Shown: positions 1 through 8,952, counted from the stretch's first letter. The stretch is 64,000 bases of DNA from Caryophanon tenue (GCF_001700315.1 NZ_MASJ01000023.1:164497-228496), one strand, 5' to 3'. Numbers and translations are program-made. The notes: generated by a model from the letters alone, not told the origin.

Positions 1-512
1 TCAATGTTAATATTAATCTCGAAAATATAATTAAATCTCCCTTGAACTGCAGCTTTTCTATGCGCATTAGCACGTAGCAATATATCATCGCCATCAATAA
101 TATAGAAAACCTAGTCCTCTATATAATTAAAACATTGACATTAATTGTATAATTAATGTCAATATTGATATCAACATTTTAAAATTCAATCAATCTTACG
201 CCTACATCCGTTCTATTCCCTTAACTTTTTAGCTGTTGCGTAATGTTGGCGTTACGTTTTCGTCAATTAATCCTGTCACGTAGTTCATGCTACTATTTTT
301 TACATGTTGTCAGTTTGTATAGATCACCGTTTTCTATGCTACAACATCTGCCCCCATCATTATTAATACCTTTTATAAATCAACATTACTTTCAACTTTG
401 ACATTAATATTAACTTTTTAAAAATTAGATAGTTCCCCTACCTTTTTATTGTATATACTCATTCTCATGATACAATGAAAGAATTGTTGTTTTACAAAGT
501 GGAGGGATTTTA
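1..512. repeat. AT-rich intergenic tract with phased palindromes
   Basis: No gene is seen here. The stretch carries short AT-rich motifs built from ATTAAT, ATTGAT and ATTGAC units. A perfect inverted repeat has 13-bp arms (ATTGACATTAATT at 134-146 and its complement at 151-163, loop GTAT). It runs straight into TTGATATCAA at 165-174. Similar words appear at 1-17 (TCAATGTTAATATTAAT) and 400-414 (GACATTAATATTAAC). The same family recurs at 1418-1470 and 5848-5972, so it flanks the replication genes on both sides. This suggests binding sites for a partition or replication protein, but that is inference. Confidence 0.5.
449..476 (+). promoter_or_regulatory. Possible sigma-A promoter of the DMT transporter
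   Basis: TTGTAT at 449-454 and TACAAT at 471-476 are 16 bp apart and lie 36 bp before the proposed TTG start at 513. It is a motif match only. Confidence 0.35.
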
Positions 513-1418
513 TTGTTTAGTTTAGCCATTCTTTTAGGTGTTGCGGTGGCGCTTCAATCAGCTGTAAATGCTAAGTTGCGTTCATTTGTCCAATCACCCT
601 TTTTAACGTCGTTTATTTCATTTACAATTGGCTCAGTTGCCTTATTTCTTATTTTCTTTAGTCGGGGTGAAGCATCTTTACTTACGTCACTTACCGATTT
701 ACCGGCTTGGACATTTATAGGCGGTTTACTCGGCGTTGTATATTTAACAAGTAACATTATTTTGTTTCAAAAAATTGGTGGTGTCCAAACAGCAGTGCTG
801 CCGATATTTGGACAAGTGGTTATGGGGGTATTAATTGACCAATTCGGGCTTTTTTATGCGCCTCTTACAGCGATGACATGGACAAAAGCACTCGGTCTTG
901 TTGTCGTGCTATGCAGTGTCATTATCGTGACTGATTTAGTATTTGCAGCGGTAAAACAAAAAAGCGACGCACCGTTTATATGGAAAGCGGTCGGCGTTGG
1001 TGCAGGAATGCTAAGTGCTATCCAAGCTGCTGTCAATGGTCACTTAGGTAGCTTATTACATTCGTCGATTGCAGCTGCAACGATCTCCTTTGTTGTCGGT
1101 ACGATTTGTTTATTCCTACTTGTCATCATCACAAAAGCACCTTTTTCACGTATTCTATTTGCGCTACGTGAAACAAGACGCTCACTATGGGTATGGACAG
1201 GTGGCTTACTCGGGGCATTTTATGTATTTGGTATTGCTTTTACAGTACCAGCGCTTGGTGCAGGTCAAGTGATTGTACTCGCGTTATTTGGACAATTATG
1301 TACGAGTGCCATCATCGAACATTTCGGCTTATTTGGTGCAATGAAAAAGCCGGTGCGTCTATTAAAAGCTTGTGCACTGCTCCTTATGCTTGGTGGTGTC
1401 ATGCTAATGAAATTATAG
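513..1418 (+). CDS. DMT-superfamily transporter, duplicated DUF606/YdcZ type
   Basis: A 301-residue integral membrane protein with about ten hydrophobic segments. The two halves look like a tandem duplication: the N-terminal half has a VALQSAVNAKL motif near residue 15 and the C-terminal half has SAIQAAVNGHL near residue 168. Each is followed by a G-rich segment (GGLLGVVY and GGLLGAFY). DUF606/YdcZ proteins are usually about 150 residues and work as pairs, so this looks like a fused pair. The substrate is unknown. The start is TTG at 513, seven bases after GGAGG at 501-505. It lies alone between the AT-rich repeats and a shared terminator facing the minus-strand rep gene. Confidence 0.8.
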   Translation: MFSLAILLGVAVALQSAVNAKLRSFVQSPFLTSFISFTIGSVALFLIFFSRGEASLLTSLTDLPAWTFIGGLLGVVYLTSNIILFQKIGGVQTAVLPIFGQVVMGVLIDQFGLFYAPLTAMTWTKALGLVVVLCSVIIVTDLVFAAVKQKSDAPFIWKAVGVGAGMLSAIQAAVNGHLGSLLHSSIAAATISFVVGTICLFLLVIITKAPFSRILFALRETRRSLWVWTGGLLGAFYVFGIAFTVPALGAGQVIVLALFGQLCTSAIIEHFGLFGAMKKPVRLLKACALLLMLGGVMLMKL

Positions 1419-1470
1419 TCAATATTAATATCTATGTTGCATTCGATATTGATGTCAAAGTTAATTTCAA
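1418..1470. repeat. AT-rich palindrome motif block downstream of the transporter
   Basis: TCAATATTAATATC at about 1419-1432 is followed by TTGATGTCAA at 1449-1458, within ATTCGATATTGATGTCAAAG. This is the same TTGAYRTCAA motif seen at 165, 5852 and 5946. It sits directly before the parS palindrome. Confidence 0.45.
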
Positions 1471-1483
1471 TAATACGTGTATA

Positions 1484-1523
1484 AAAAGACCGTCATGTTT
1501 CACGTGAAACATGACGGTCTTTT
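1484..1523. terminator. Bidirectional terminator formed by a 40-bp perfect palindrome
   Basis: A perfect 20+20 bp palindrome with A residues on the left and T residues on the right can form a hairpin in either RNA. It lies between the converging ends of the DMT transporter (plus) and the rep gene (minus), the usual position of a two-way intrinsic terminator. Its centre is a parS consensus, annotated separately. Confidence 0.75.
1496..1511. other. parS: parS-like ParB/Spo0J binding site
   Basis: TGTTTCACGTGAAACA is a perfect 16-bp palindrome and matches the Bacillus parS consensus TGTTNCACGTGAAACA at every position. ParB (Spo0J) loads as a clamp at such sites near the origin of chromosomes and of some plasmids. 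No parA or parB gene is in the window. The site lies about 1.8 kb from the rep gene start. That it is used as a centromere is inferred from the match alone. Confidence 0.7.
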
Positions 1524-1606
1524 ATGTGCACCCTATTTCGCTGCTTCCTCCCAAAAAAAGCAAGTGTCAGGACACTCCTTACGCTCGCTTTTCATCGCTT
1601 GTGAAA

Positions 1607-3304
1607 CTACGGTTGACGCTGTTTACATGCGACCCATTCTTCTAACTTTTGCTGGTTCTTCTTATTGGCACGTTTATTTTGCTTATTTAAATAGCGCAGT
1701 AATGAACTATGTGCCATGCCAATTTCACCGGCGGCTTTTCGAATCGTTAACGCATGCTTCTCAATCAGTGATGCTACCAATTCTGGTGAAATTTCAACCG
1801 GCTCTTCAACTTCTACATCCAACGTCAACTGCTCTTGTACTTCGGTGAACGTTGCTTCCTCAATTAAATCATCCGTAGCATTTGACGGCGCAATAAATGC
1901 CAATGTTTCGATGCTAACCTTTTTTGAATGCTCATGTAAAATATCATCCGGTGGCACAATCACAATCGATAAACGGCTCCAATATTTTTGCACCCAAAAA
2001 CGCTTGCCTACTTTGTCTTCATCAATCGGTGTCGTATAATGCCATACTTTCACAATGCCATCATTTTGTAAATCATCAAGCACTGTTTCTAAACGGTCAC
2101 GGATCTGAATACCGTTATAACTCGCAGGGAAATCAATCACATCTAATAACGTTTGGACACGGTACGGCTGACTAATCGAACGCTTCATCGTCCGAATTTT
2201 CCAATGATAATTTAAATAACGCGTTAAACGCTTATGCTCACGGTGCGTAAAATGACTGTATTGAAACACTTTTAGATCGAGTGCACCGAATGCTTGCTGC
2301 TCATTATTTAAATACTGGGACAATAACGCAGAGGGACGAATTTGAAGCGAGTAAATCCCCTTCGCTTCCTTTGTACGTTTATCATATGCCATATCGAGTG
2401 TACCAATTTCAAACATACGGCTAAATGTTGTAAAGTCATATTCCTGCTCATCGGAAATTTTCTCGGCATCAATAACGGTCACGCTATCACCGCGCATCGA
2501 CACCCAAATGCTTGATAGTGCAGCCACGCGTCGCATAATACTGAAGCGTTCTTTTTCGCGAATATAAAACTCTTCCTTCATCGCATCCGCAAAACGTAAC
2601 TTCAATGCTTGGTCACTATGAAATTTAATATAGCCATCATCGTCTTTTGGCTGAATAATCCATAAATACGAAATTAAATCAAATAAATCCGCGGTCCATT
2701 CATCTAATGAACTAATCGTCGACTCCACCAGTGACAACCATATTTTTTGCTTTTCGTTTGGCATTACTTCCATCTCTGTCGGGCGAACCTCTGCCTTCCC
2801 ACGTACATTACCTTTATTATCCTCAATTGTCGCTTCTAACACCCCTTCAGATGTCTCAACAAACTGCTTTTTTTGCGTCACTAAATCACGCATTAACTGA
2901 TAATCCGAATTCATTGAGCCATAAATATAATCTTGCTCTATAACATCCTCAAACGACTCAAGCTGCATATGCTCGGCTGGCTGCTGAAGAAGCGGCATCG
3001 TAAATGGTTCAAGTTCTGCCAGCAACGAATCAATATAATTATGGGCTGCCATGCGAATCATTAATTTCGTTAACGGCTGGTTCGGGTACAACGATTCCGT
3101 GAAAAATTGACAAAGTGCTTGTAATGACTCTGACAGCACATACGTCGGATTTTTCATATACAGTTGTACTTCTATAAGCCATTGCTCTAATAGCGGTTGA
3201 AACTGACCATTTGTTTGGAGCACCGTTGATACTTCGTCAACAATAATTACCGGTAATACTTGTTGCCGAATAATCATACGCTCCGGAAATGATTGATAAT
3301 CCAC
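1607..3304 (-). CDS. Putative plasmid replication initiator protein
   Basis: A 565-residue protein that I cannot assign to a named family with certainty. The middle (about residues 190-440) is rich in alternating helices and strands with winged-helix-like character. The C-terminus (about 515-555, IRKAAGEIGMAHSSLLRYL) looks like a helix-turn-helix. No helicase or primase motifs were seen. The role is inferred from position: it reads away from an iteron-rich region whose other side carries a primase-like rep gene. The start is GTG with GAGGTGG just upstream. A TATACT-like -10 and an iteron-type repeat over the -35 suggest autoregulation. It ends about 80 bp from a shared terminator. Another DNA-binding plasmid protein is possible. 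Confidence 0.55.
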   Translation of the reverse strand: MDYQSFPERMIIRQQVLPVIIVDEVSTVLQTNGQFQPLLEQWLIEVQLYMKNPTYVLSESLQALCQFFTESLYPNQPLTKLMIRMAAHNYIDSLLAELEPFTMPLLQQPAEHMQLESFEDVIEQDYIYGSMNSDYQLMRDLVTQKKQFVETSEGVLEATIEDNKGNVRGKAEVRPTEMEVMPNEKQKIWLSLVESTISSLDEWTADLFDLISYLWIIQPKDDDGYIKFHSDQALKLRFADAMKEEFYIREKERFSIMRRVAALSSIWVSMRGDSVTVIDAEKISDEQEYDFTTFSRMFEIGTLDMAYDKRTKEAKGIYSLQIRPSALLSQYLNNEQQAFGALDLKVFQYSHFTHREHKRLTRYLNYHWKIRTMKRSISQPYRVQTLLDVIDFPASYNGIQIRDRLETVLDDLQNDGIVKVWHYTTPIDEDKVGKRFWVQKYWSRLSIVIVPPDDILHEHSKKVSIETLAFIAPSNATDDLIEEATFTEVQEQLTLDVEVEEPVEISPELVASLIEKHALTIRKAAGEIGMAHSSLLRYLNKQNKRANKKNQQKLEEWVACKQRQP

Positions 3305-3329
3305 GCTGCCACCTCACTTTCTTCCTCTA

Positions 3330-3361
3330 AGTATAACAAAGCCCCTTAAAATGAACCACTT
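3330..3361 (-). promoter_or_regulatory. Putative promoter of the minus-strand rep gene with an iteron over -35
   Basis: On the minus strand a TATACT -10 lies at 3335-3330. A family B repeat (AAGTGGTTCATTTT) covers the -35 position at about 3347-3361. This arrangement would let the iteron-binding protein shut off its own gene. Confidence 0.45.
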
Positions 3362-3521
3362 CCGTTTTCTAGCTGTACATAAACCAGATTTCCGAAAAGT
3401 AAACCATTTTTACAAAATGACCACAAGATGTAGCAAAAACATGCGCATTATATGAAATACATGGCATCTGCCTAACAAACTCTCTTGATCATGTCAATAA
3501 AAAACGGTCCATTTTCGAAAG

Positions 3522-4001
3522 TTTCGGGAACCAGGTGTACTTAAACTGGTTCATTCCCATCAAAAACAGCCCTTTTTTTATTATATCGCTATACTTTTGA
3601 GCATTCATCACTAAAGTGGTTCATTTTTGTAAATATTGAATGTGACATGTATTTCATCGTTGGCAAAAATGAACCACATTTTTTGTAATTCTCGAAATCC
3701 CTTTTATTGGTATTTTTCACCATCTGTACTAGTCATTAAACAAAACAGTTGTTCAAAAATGGTCCATTTTTGCTGTTTTCGGGAACTAGGTGTACTTAAA
3801 AAGTGGTTCATTTTTATTTTTTTTCGGGAACTAGGTGTACTTATAACAATTTCGGGAACTAGGTGTACTTAAAATCGTTGCTGTTATCACATCTGTTATG
3901 AAAGTGGTCCACTTTTTTTACATAAGGACTAGTCGTTTCCGGAATTGATGTGTACTAGTCATTTTCAAAGATCTGTTTTTCTTCGGGAACTAGGTGTACT
4001 A
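3522..4001 (+). repeat. Direct repeats, iteron family A (five copies)
   Basis: The core TTCGGGAACTAGGTGTACTT is found at 3522-3543 (one change, CCAGG for CTAGG), 3777-3798, 3822-3843, 3850-3871 and 3982-4001. All are in the same orientation. Spacing is irregular, but copies 2 to 4 are clustered within 95 bp. Confidence 0.75.
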
Positions 4002-4235
4002 AGCATCTCTGTTCTGAACTTCGCTACTCATTGTGGCTGTAAGCTTTACGAGCTATTATTGGTTATTTTCTAAAGTGGTCCATTTCGGAGAAATCGGTTC
4101 ATTTTTTCGGGAACCTTTCATAACAACTTTTTTTTTCAAAATCGCTGTATCCCTTGTGGCTCTAAGAAAAAAAGTTCAAAAAAAAAGTGGTCCATTTCTC
4201 CTTAGAGAAGGCCATTTTGGGCTTTGTGACTTCTG

Positions 4236-4241
4236 TATAAT
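4236..4241 (+). promoter_or_regulatory. -10 element of the primase-like rep gene
   Basis: A perfect TATAAT lies 31 bp before the proposed ATG at 4272. A family B repeat at 4184-4197 and a degenerate copy (GGCCATTTT, about 4210-4218) lie just upstream or over the -35 position, so the gene may be controlled by iteron binding. No clear -35 hexamer was seen. Confidence 0.45.
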
Positions 4242-4271
4242 AGACCCATCTTGCAAAAAGGAGGGTTTTTC

Positions 4272-5690
4272 ATGGTCACAACTGCGCAGTTACTACACAC
4301 CATTTTACATGGCAATATTCAACAAAACGCATCTAAAATGAACCAGTACCGTGCATATGGTGCTGTCTTTACTGTACGTTCGAAAAGTGACTTCACAGCT
4401 GCTGGCGTAAAAGGGTCCATTGTAACATCTCTAGACACGCTTATTGCCCATGCCCCAACCCTTTCGCACTTTACACCGAACATTTATCGTACATACACAT
4501 ATAAAGACCATCAAAAAAACTATGTAGCAGGCTTTGAAGAGCGTCATTTAAAGCAAATTAATACGTTTGTTGTCGATATTGATACGACAAAGCATTCGTT
4601 ACCACAGATGCTTCTCGCTTGTTTGGACCACTCGATTGGCATTCCAACATGTATCGTAGCCTCTGACCGTGGTTACCAGCTCTACTTCGCGCTAAATGAA
4701 CCACTCTTTATTTCGAATGACCAACACTTTAAAACGTTACATATTGCCAAACGTATTGCACGAAATATTAAACATAGCTTACAAATGATTGATGCGGACC
4801 AATATTGTAATGATTTTGGTTTTTTCCGTCTTCCTACTGCTACAAATGTCGTACACGCACAGCTGGACCAAACATATTCGCTACAACAGCTTATTGACTG
4901 GTCGATGCGCTACGATGATGACTTACAGCAAACGATGTATATGCCTAAAAATGCGCATAAAACGTCTCATACAACTTCTGCGTGGTTTGAAGCTTTGGTC
5001 CATGCAAAACATATTAAAGGCTGTAAAGGCCAACTAGGGCGTAATAACACGATATTTACGCTCGCTTTAGCGTGCTTTGCTGATGATTGGGACCAAACAC
5101 GTACATACGACTTCCTTGATGAATTGAATTCTCGCTTTGCTAACCCATTACCACATAAAATGGTCCAAACAATTATTCAATCTGCTTATTCTGGCAAATA
5201 TAGTGGCCCAAGTACAACTTATATTTACGCATTGTTGGACGAATACATTCCAAACCATACCATTCGTGTCGAATCAACAACAAACACATGGTACAAACAT
5301 AAAAAGGCACGCACAGAACGCACACGTAGTCACTACAACGAATGGGAGGCAGATGTTGAACAATATATCATGTCAAAATTAACGGACACAGAACCGTTTA
5401 TTTGGCATACACAAAAACAATTATGTGAAGCTTTACAAATGCCCCAAAGCACATTAAATGTCCTAATAAAACAATCTACAGCCATTATGAAAAAAGTAAC
5501 AGGCAAAGGTCGTAATGCTAAAACTGGATGGACAACACGCACAGCCTTTATGCGCCATACAATTCATACCGTAAAACAACAAAAACAAAACTATACATAC
5601 TATATCCAGCACTATGCCAAAAATAAAGAAGAAGAACAAACCTATACAACTCAAACAAATAGACAAGTATATGCTATCAATACATCTTAA
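4272..5690 (+). CDS. PrimPol/RepB-type replication protein
   Basis: A 472-residue protein with features of plasmid primase-polymerases. FVVDIDT near residue 95 is the acidic DxD motif, and SDRGYQLYFAL near residue 130 resembles the S-G-x-x-L-Y-x-L motif of archaeo-eukaryotic primase folds. A helical stretch follows (about 240-330, PriCT-like), then a C-terminal winged helix (about 370-430). It probably makes primers or initiates replication at the adjacent iteron region. ATG at 4272 was preferred over the longer TTG at 4251 because AAGGAGGG at 4257-4264 fits it. It is transcribed away from the minus-strand initiator. The last 40 residues are rich in Q, T and Y. Confidence 0.75.
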   Translation: MVTTAQLLHTILHGNIQQNASKMNQYRAYGAVFTVRSKSDFTAAGVKGSIVTSLDTLIAHAPTLSHFTPNIYRTYTYKDHQKNYVAGFEERHLKQINTFVVDIDTTKHSLPQMLLACLDHSIGIPTCIVASDRGYQLYFALNEPLFISNDQHFKTLHIAKRIARNIKHSLQMIDADQYCNDFGFFRLPTATNVVHAQLDQTYSLQQLIDWSMRYDDDLQQTMYMPKNAHKTSHTTSAWFEALVHAKHIKGCKGQLGRNNTIFTLALACFADDWDQTRTYDFLDELNSRFANPLPHKMVQTIIQSAYSGKYSGPSTTYIYALLDEYIPNHTIRVESTTNTWYKHKKARTERTRSHYNEWEADVEQYIMSKLTDTEPFIWHTQKQLCEALQMPQSTLNVLIKQSTAIMKKVTGKGRNAKTGWTTRTAFMRHTIHTVKQQKQNYTYYIQHYAKNKEEEQTYTTQTNRQVYAINTS

Positions 5691-6003
5691 TACTCCACTG
5701 TGCCTAAACATATTTCTATTCTATTGGGGTAGGTGCATAGAAGAAGATGTTTGATAGTTGTGTATGTAGTTTGTCTAGGTAGGGAGGATTCTGTTTTTTA
5801 GCGTGATAGAATTACTATTATCAGGCATTCATTTTACTGTTGCATTTAATGTTGACATCAATATAGGTATCAATAGGCTTTATGTAAAGAATAGTCATGT
5901 AGTTATTCATTAGATTTAGTGTTGCATGGGAATTCAATATTAATATTGATGTCAACATTAACATTAATATTGCGGTACTGTAATCTACAGCACCGCATTA
6001 CAT
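5691..6003. repeat. Intergenic region with AT-rich palindromes, right side of rep module
   Basis: No gene is seen. TTGACATCAA lies at 5852-5861 and TTGATGTCAA at 5946-5955, the latter inside a longer A/T block (5934-5972) built of ATTAAT, ATTGAT and ACATTA words. A short hairpin (GCGGT..ACCGC, about 5972-5996) could end the minus-strand gene that follows. The motif family matches that at 1-175 and 1418-1470. Confidence 0.5.
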
Positions 6004-6531
6004 TTACTTATTTGTTTTATGTTGTTTCATACGTTTTACTAAGAAGCCACCTTTAAATGATTTTGGTTCATAAGAAATCATAAAGGCATTTGGCTCAAAC
6101 ATTTGGACGAGTTGGAAGAGCTCTGCTTCCCGGTTTCGTTTTGTTAATATTTCATATTTATAACGCTGACTATCACGACCTTCACCGACATAAACAGTCA
6201 ATGCAAAGCCTTCTTCTCGAATAGCGTGCATCAATTCTTCATTACGTGATTGTGTATTAATCGTTACGTAAATATAGCCAATTGCTAGTTTTTGTTCAAT
6301 ACGTGTACCAATAATAATACCGATACCAAAACCAACAGCATAGACAACCATTGCTAAAAAGCCTTGGTCACCACTAAAGACAAGTGATAGACCGAATACA
6401 TATATAAGCATCTCAACAATGCCAATAATGGCAGCAAGTGCGGTAATATTCTTTACAAGAAAAATGGTGCGGAGTGTAAAGAGTGGTACGTATAAAAGTT
6501 GTAGCAATAAAATAAGTAAAATCTCTTGCAT
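6004..6531 (-). CDS. UPF0316 (DUF2179/YebE-like) membrane protein
   Basis: A 175-residue protein with three or four N-terminal membrane segments (about residues 3-85) and a soluble C-terminal DUF2179-type domain (about 95-165). GIGIIIGTRIEQKLAIGY marks the end of the membrane part and is typical of UPF0316 proteins. The molecular role of the family is unknown. The length fits the family (170-190). The start is ATG at 6531 after an AAGGAT-like site. It is transcribed alone, divergent from the small membrane protein at 6667. Confidence 0.85.
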   Translation of the reverse strand: MQEILLILLLQLLYVPLFTLRTIFLVKNITALAAIIGIVEMLIYVFGLSLVFSGDQGFLAMVVYAVGFGIGIIIGTRIEQKLAIGYIYVTINTQSRNEELMHAIREEGFALTVYVGEGRDSQRYKYEILTKRNREAELFQLVQMFEPNAFMISYEPKSFKGGFLVKRMKQHKTNK

Positions 6532-6666
6532 GAGCGTCGCATCCTTTTCTACAGAATATATTTATCATAATACGTTATCGTACACATGACAAAGAATCTG
6601 TTTATCGTTTTGTCTGTGTGTTTAGGGGAATAAGAAAACAAAGGTGGTGCAAGGAGGCAGATGCAA

Positions 6667-6975
6667 ATGGAGTTAGTTATTATTAGTATTATTGGGATTG
6701 TGTTTGGCGTTTTAGCATGCTTTGCGTTAACACAGCGGCAGTCGCAAGGTGTCAAATGGATATTAATAGGTGCGGTTATTTGTATCTTATTTTCGTGGTC
6801 AACGATGACCTTTGCGGGTTACATTGTTGTTTTGTTAACAGAAGAAGCGTTAAGTGTTGTACCATTTTGGTTATTTGGTGTACCAATTGTTTTTATCATT
6901 GGGGTTATTGTTATGAGTATTGGTTGGTATAAATTATATCAAGAGAAAAAACAAGACCTTAACGTGATTAGCTAA
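6667..6975 (+). CDS. Small membrane protein, function unknown
   Basis: A protein of about 102 residues with three hydrophobic segments (near residues 1-20, 27-55 and 65-90) and a charged tail ending KKQDLNVIS. It is not recognised as a family. ATG at 6667 was chosen over ATG at 6661 because AAGGAGG at 6651-6657 then has a normal nine-base spacing; the other start would have only three. The stop codon lies inside the stem of the terminator shared with the chemoreceptor gene. Confidence 0.65.
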   Translation: MELVIISIIGIVFGVLACFALTQRQSQGVKWILIGAVICILFSWSTMTFAGYIVVLLTEEALSVVPFWLFGVPIVFIIGVIVMSIGWYKLYQEKKQDLNVIS

Positions 6976-6988
6976 GGTCTTGTTTTTT
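6952..6988. terminator. Bidirectional terminator
   Basis: CAAGACCTTA and TAAGGTCTTG form a 10-bp stem followed by TTTTTT. Upstream A residues give a T run on the other strand, so it can serve the small membrane protein (plus) and the chemoreceptor (minus). Confidence 0.8.
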
Positions 6989-8702
6989 ATTTTAATGTGA
7001 ATTGTTTAATCGCTTCATTTAACTCATATGCGACGTTTGCAAGATTTTTACTTGAAGCAGTCATATCGTCCATAGCAGCAGCTTGCTGAGCAGACGCGCT
7101 TGATACAAGATTCGTGCGATCTGCATTGTTGAGCGAAATTGCTAAAATACTATCGGCACTTTGCGTAAATGTATGAAAGTCTGCCACCATTTCCTCAATC
7201 GATGCTGAAACAGCGGTCATTAATGGTGCGACATGCTGTGTTGTATGTAAAATATCATCAAATTTTTTGGCTGTGTTTGTTGTAACGGTTAACCCTTCAT
7301 TTGCTTCTTTCATCACGACATGCATAATGTCAACAGAATTCGTTGTATCGGCTTTAATCATTGCTAAAATATTGGCAATCGACTTTGTTGCATCCAGTGA
7401 TTGTTCTGCGAGTTTGCGCACTTCGTCTGCGACTACTGCAAATCCTTTACCTTGCTCACCGGCACGTGCTGCTTCAATCGCCGCGTTTAGCGCTAGTAAA
7501 TTTGTTTGCGCAGAAATATCATCAATCACTTTTAAAATCTTATCGACTTCATTGACTTGAAGTGACAATGTTTGAACTACTTCATGTGATTGTTGAATCG
7601 ACGCTGTAATATTTTGCATCTGCGTAACATTGCGTTCAATAATCGCCGAACCTGCTATTGCTTCTGTTGATGAAATATTGGCTAGACGTTCGACCTCTTG
7701 AGCGTTGTGACGAATGTCCGTAAATCCTGTAGCGACACGGTTAATTACAGTGGCGTTCGTTTCCAGGCGTTGTTTTGTTTCCTCTGTGCCAGCAGCAATT
7801 TCTTGAATTGATGCTGTAACGTGTTCAGCGGCAGACGACGATTGCTCGACATTTGCCAGTAATTCTTGTGATGTATGTTCGACATGTGTAGACGATTGGT
7901 GAACATGTTGTAACACGCCACGTAAACTAGCAATCGTTTCATTAAATGATGTCGTTAATTCGCCGATTTCGTCACGTGATCTATATGTACCTTTTACGGT
8001 AAAGTCGCCATTTTGTACGCGTGCTAATTGGTCGTGCAATTGGTGCAGTGGACGTGTAATCATGCGTGAAATGATAATGCTTAGTGCTAGTAATACGATA
8101 ATAATGGCCACACTAATTGCAATATTACGCAGTGTACTCGTTTCCGTTGACGTAATGCTTTCTGTTACTAGTGCTTCTGTTTGCGTTATTTTGTGTTGAC
8201 GTAATGTATCGAGCGATTCGATTAAATCGGCACGAGGCTGTTGCACAACATCTTGGTACATCGTGTAAGCTTTCGTGTTTTCCCCTGCTAATGCTAAACG
8301 AATGACTTCATCTTGATTAAATGTTAAACGTTCGACCGCATCGTAAAATTCTGCTAAACCGGCAAGTTCTGCATCGGTTAGTGGTAATTTTTCATAGGCG
8401 GCTAAATCGGTTAACACTTGATCTACGCCATCATCAATTTCGGCATGGAGTGCTTGCTTTGTATCCATATCTGTTGCCATCATCATTTCTGTGATAATGC
8501 TTGTAATGCGTAAGTTGACAGCAATTGCATTACTGAGCCAGTCATTTGGAATAAATTTCTCCTCATAAATGGTTTCTACATTTGTCGTCACGGTGCTTGT
8601 TTGCTTAAACGATAGCGTAGCAATTAACACCATACCAAACATTGCGACAACTATCATCAGCGCAATTTTTCGTTGTACCTGCAAATTCCGAATAAGATTC
8701 AT
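6987..8702 (-). CDS. Methyl-accepting chemotaxis protein
   Basis: A 571-residue transducer-like protein. One membrane segment lies at about residues 12-30 and a second at about 188-210. Between them is a helical extracytoplasmic sensor of the four-helix-bundle (4HB_MCP) type. A HAMP domain follows (about 210-265), then a long signalling coiled coil. The highly conserved hairpin tip ([20 protein letters not shown], about 400-420) binds CheA and CheW. It would relay an external signal to the flagellar motor. No ligand can be inferred. It is a single gene with no other chemotaxis genes nearby. Upstream AGGAGAG fits the ATG start. Confidence 0.93.
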   Translation of the reverse strand: MNLIRNLQVQRKIALMIVVAMFGMVLIATLSFKQTSTVTTNVETIYEEKFIPNDWLSNAIAVNLRITSIITEMMMATDMDTKQALHAEIDDGVDQVLTDLAAYEKLPLTDAELAGLAEFYDAVERLTFNQDEVIRLALAGENTKAYTMYQDVVQQPRADLIESLDTLRQHKITQTEALVTESITSTETSTLRNIAISVAIIIVLLALSIIISRMITRPLHQLHDQLARVQNGDFTVKGTYRSRDEIGELTTSFNETIASLRGVLQHVHQSSTHVEHTSQELLANVEQSSSAAEHVTASIQEIAAGTEETKQRLETNATVINRVATGFTDIRHNAQEVERLANISSTEAIAGSAIIERNVTQMQNITASIQQSHEVVQTLSLQVNEVDKILKVIDDISAQTNLLALNAAIEAARAGEQGKGFAVVADEVRKLAEQSLDATKSIANILAMIKADTTNSVDIMHVVMKEANEGLTVTTNTAKKFDDILHTTQHVAPLMTAVSASIEEMVADFHTFTQSADSILAISLNNADRTNLVSSASAQQAAAMDDMTASSKNLANVAYELNEAIKQFTLK

Positions 8703-8952
8703 ACTTTTCTCTCCTAAAAAATTATCATAAAATCACATTTTATAGGAAAAAAGTATAAAAATCTAGCGTTTTTCTAAATATAACGTAGTTTCCTCTTGAA
8801 AAACCTTAAAATGCATAGGTAAAAGGAAATGATGTCAGACCAGCAATGGAAAGTGTGCCAATCTATTGACAAAATCACAGATTTCACGTTAATTTCATAT
8901 TTTTTCTTTACAATGAGCATCAGAGGGAAACGGAGGAAAGGAGAGCGTTCAG

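Larger units (their letters stand above)
3305..4271. other. Putative replication origin with two iteron families
   Basis: This 967-bp region between two divergent rep-like genes holds no convincing gene. Family A is about 22 bp with core TCGGGAACTAGGTGTACTTA and has five copies near 3522, 3777, 3822, 3850 and 3982, plus weaker ones near 3940 and 4105. Family B has core AAAGTGGTYCATTTTT and has about ten copies in both orientations, for example at 3349, 3505, 3613, 3665, 3755, 3798, 3901, 4072, 4095 and 4184. GTACTAGTCATT occurs twice (3726-3737 and 3952-3963). Direct repeats beside initiator genes are the hallmark of iteron-regulated theta plasmids. That this is the origin is inference. Confidence 0.65.

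Noticed and set aside
1477..1848. 123-residue plus-strand frame starting in the parS palindrome
   Set aside because: It overlaps the minus-strand rep gene and translates the terminator; a shadow frame.
4797..5170. Many GGACCAA and GGTCCAA words inside the primase-like gene resembling family B repeats
   Set aside because: Most encode Asp-Gln or Val-Gln pairs in frame, lack the AAGTGG part, and so are likely coding coincidences.
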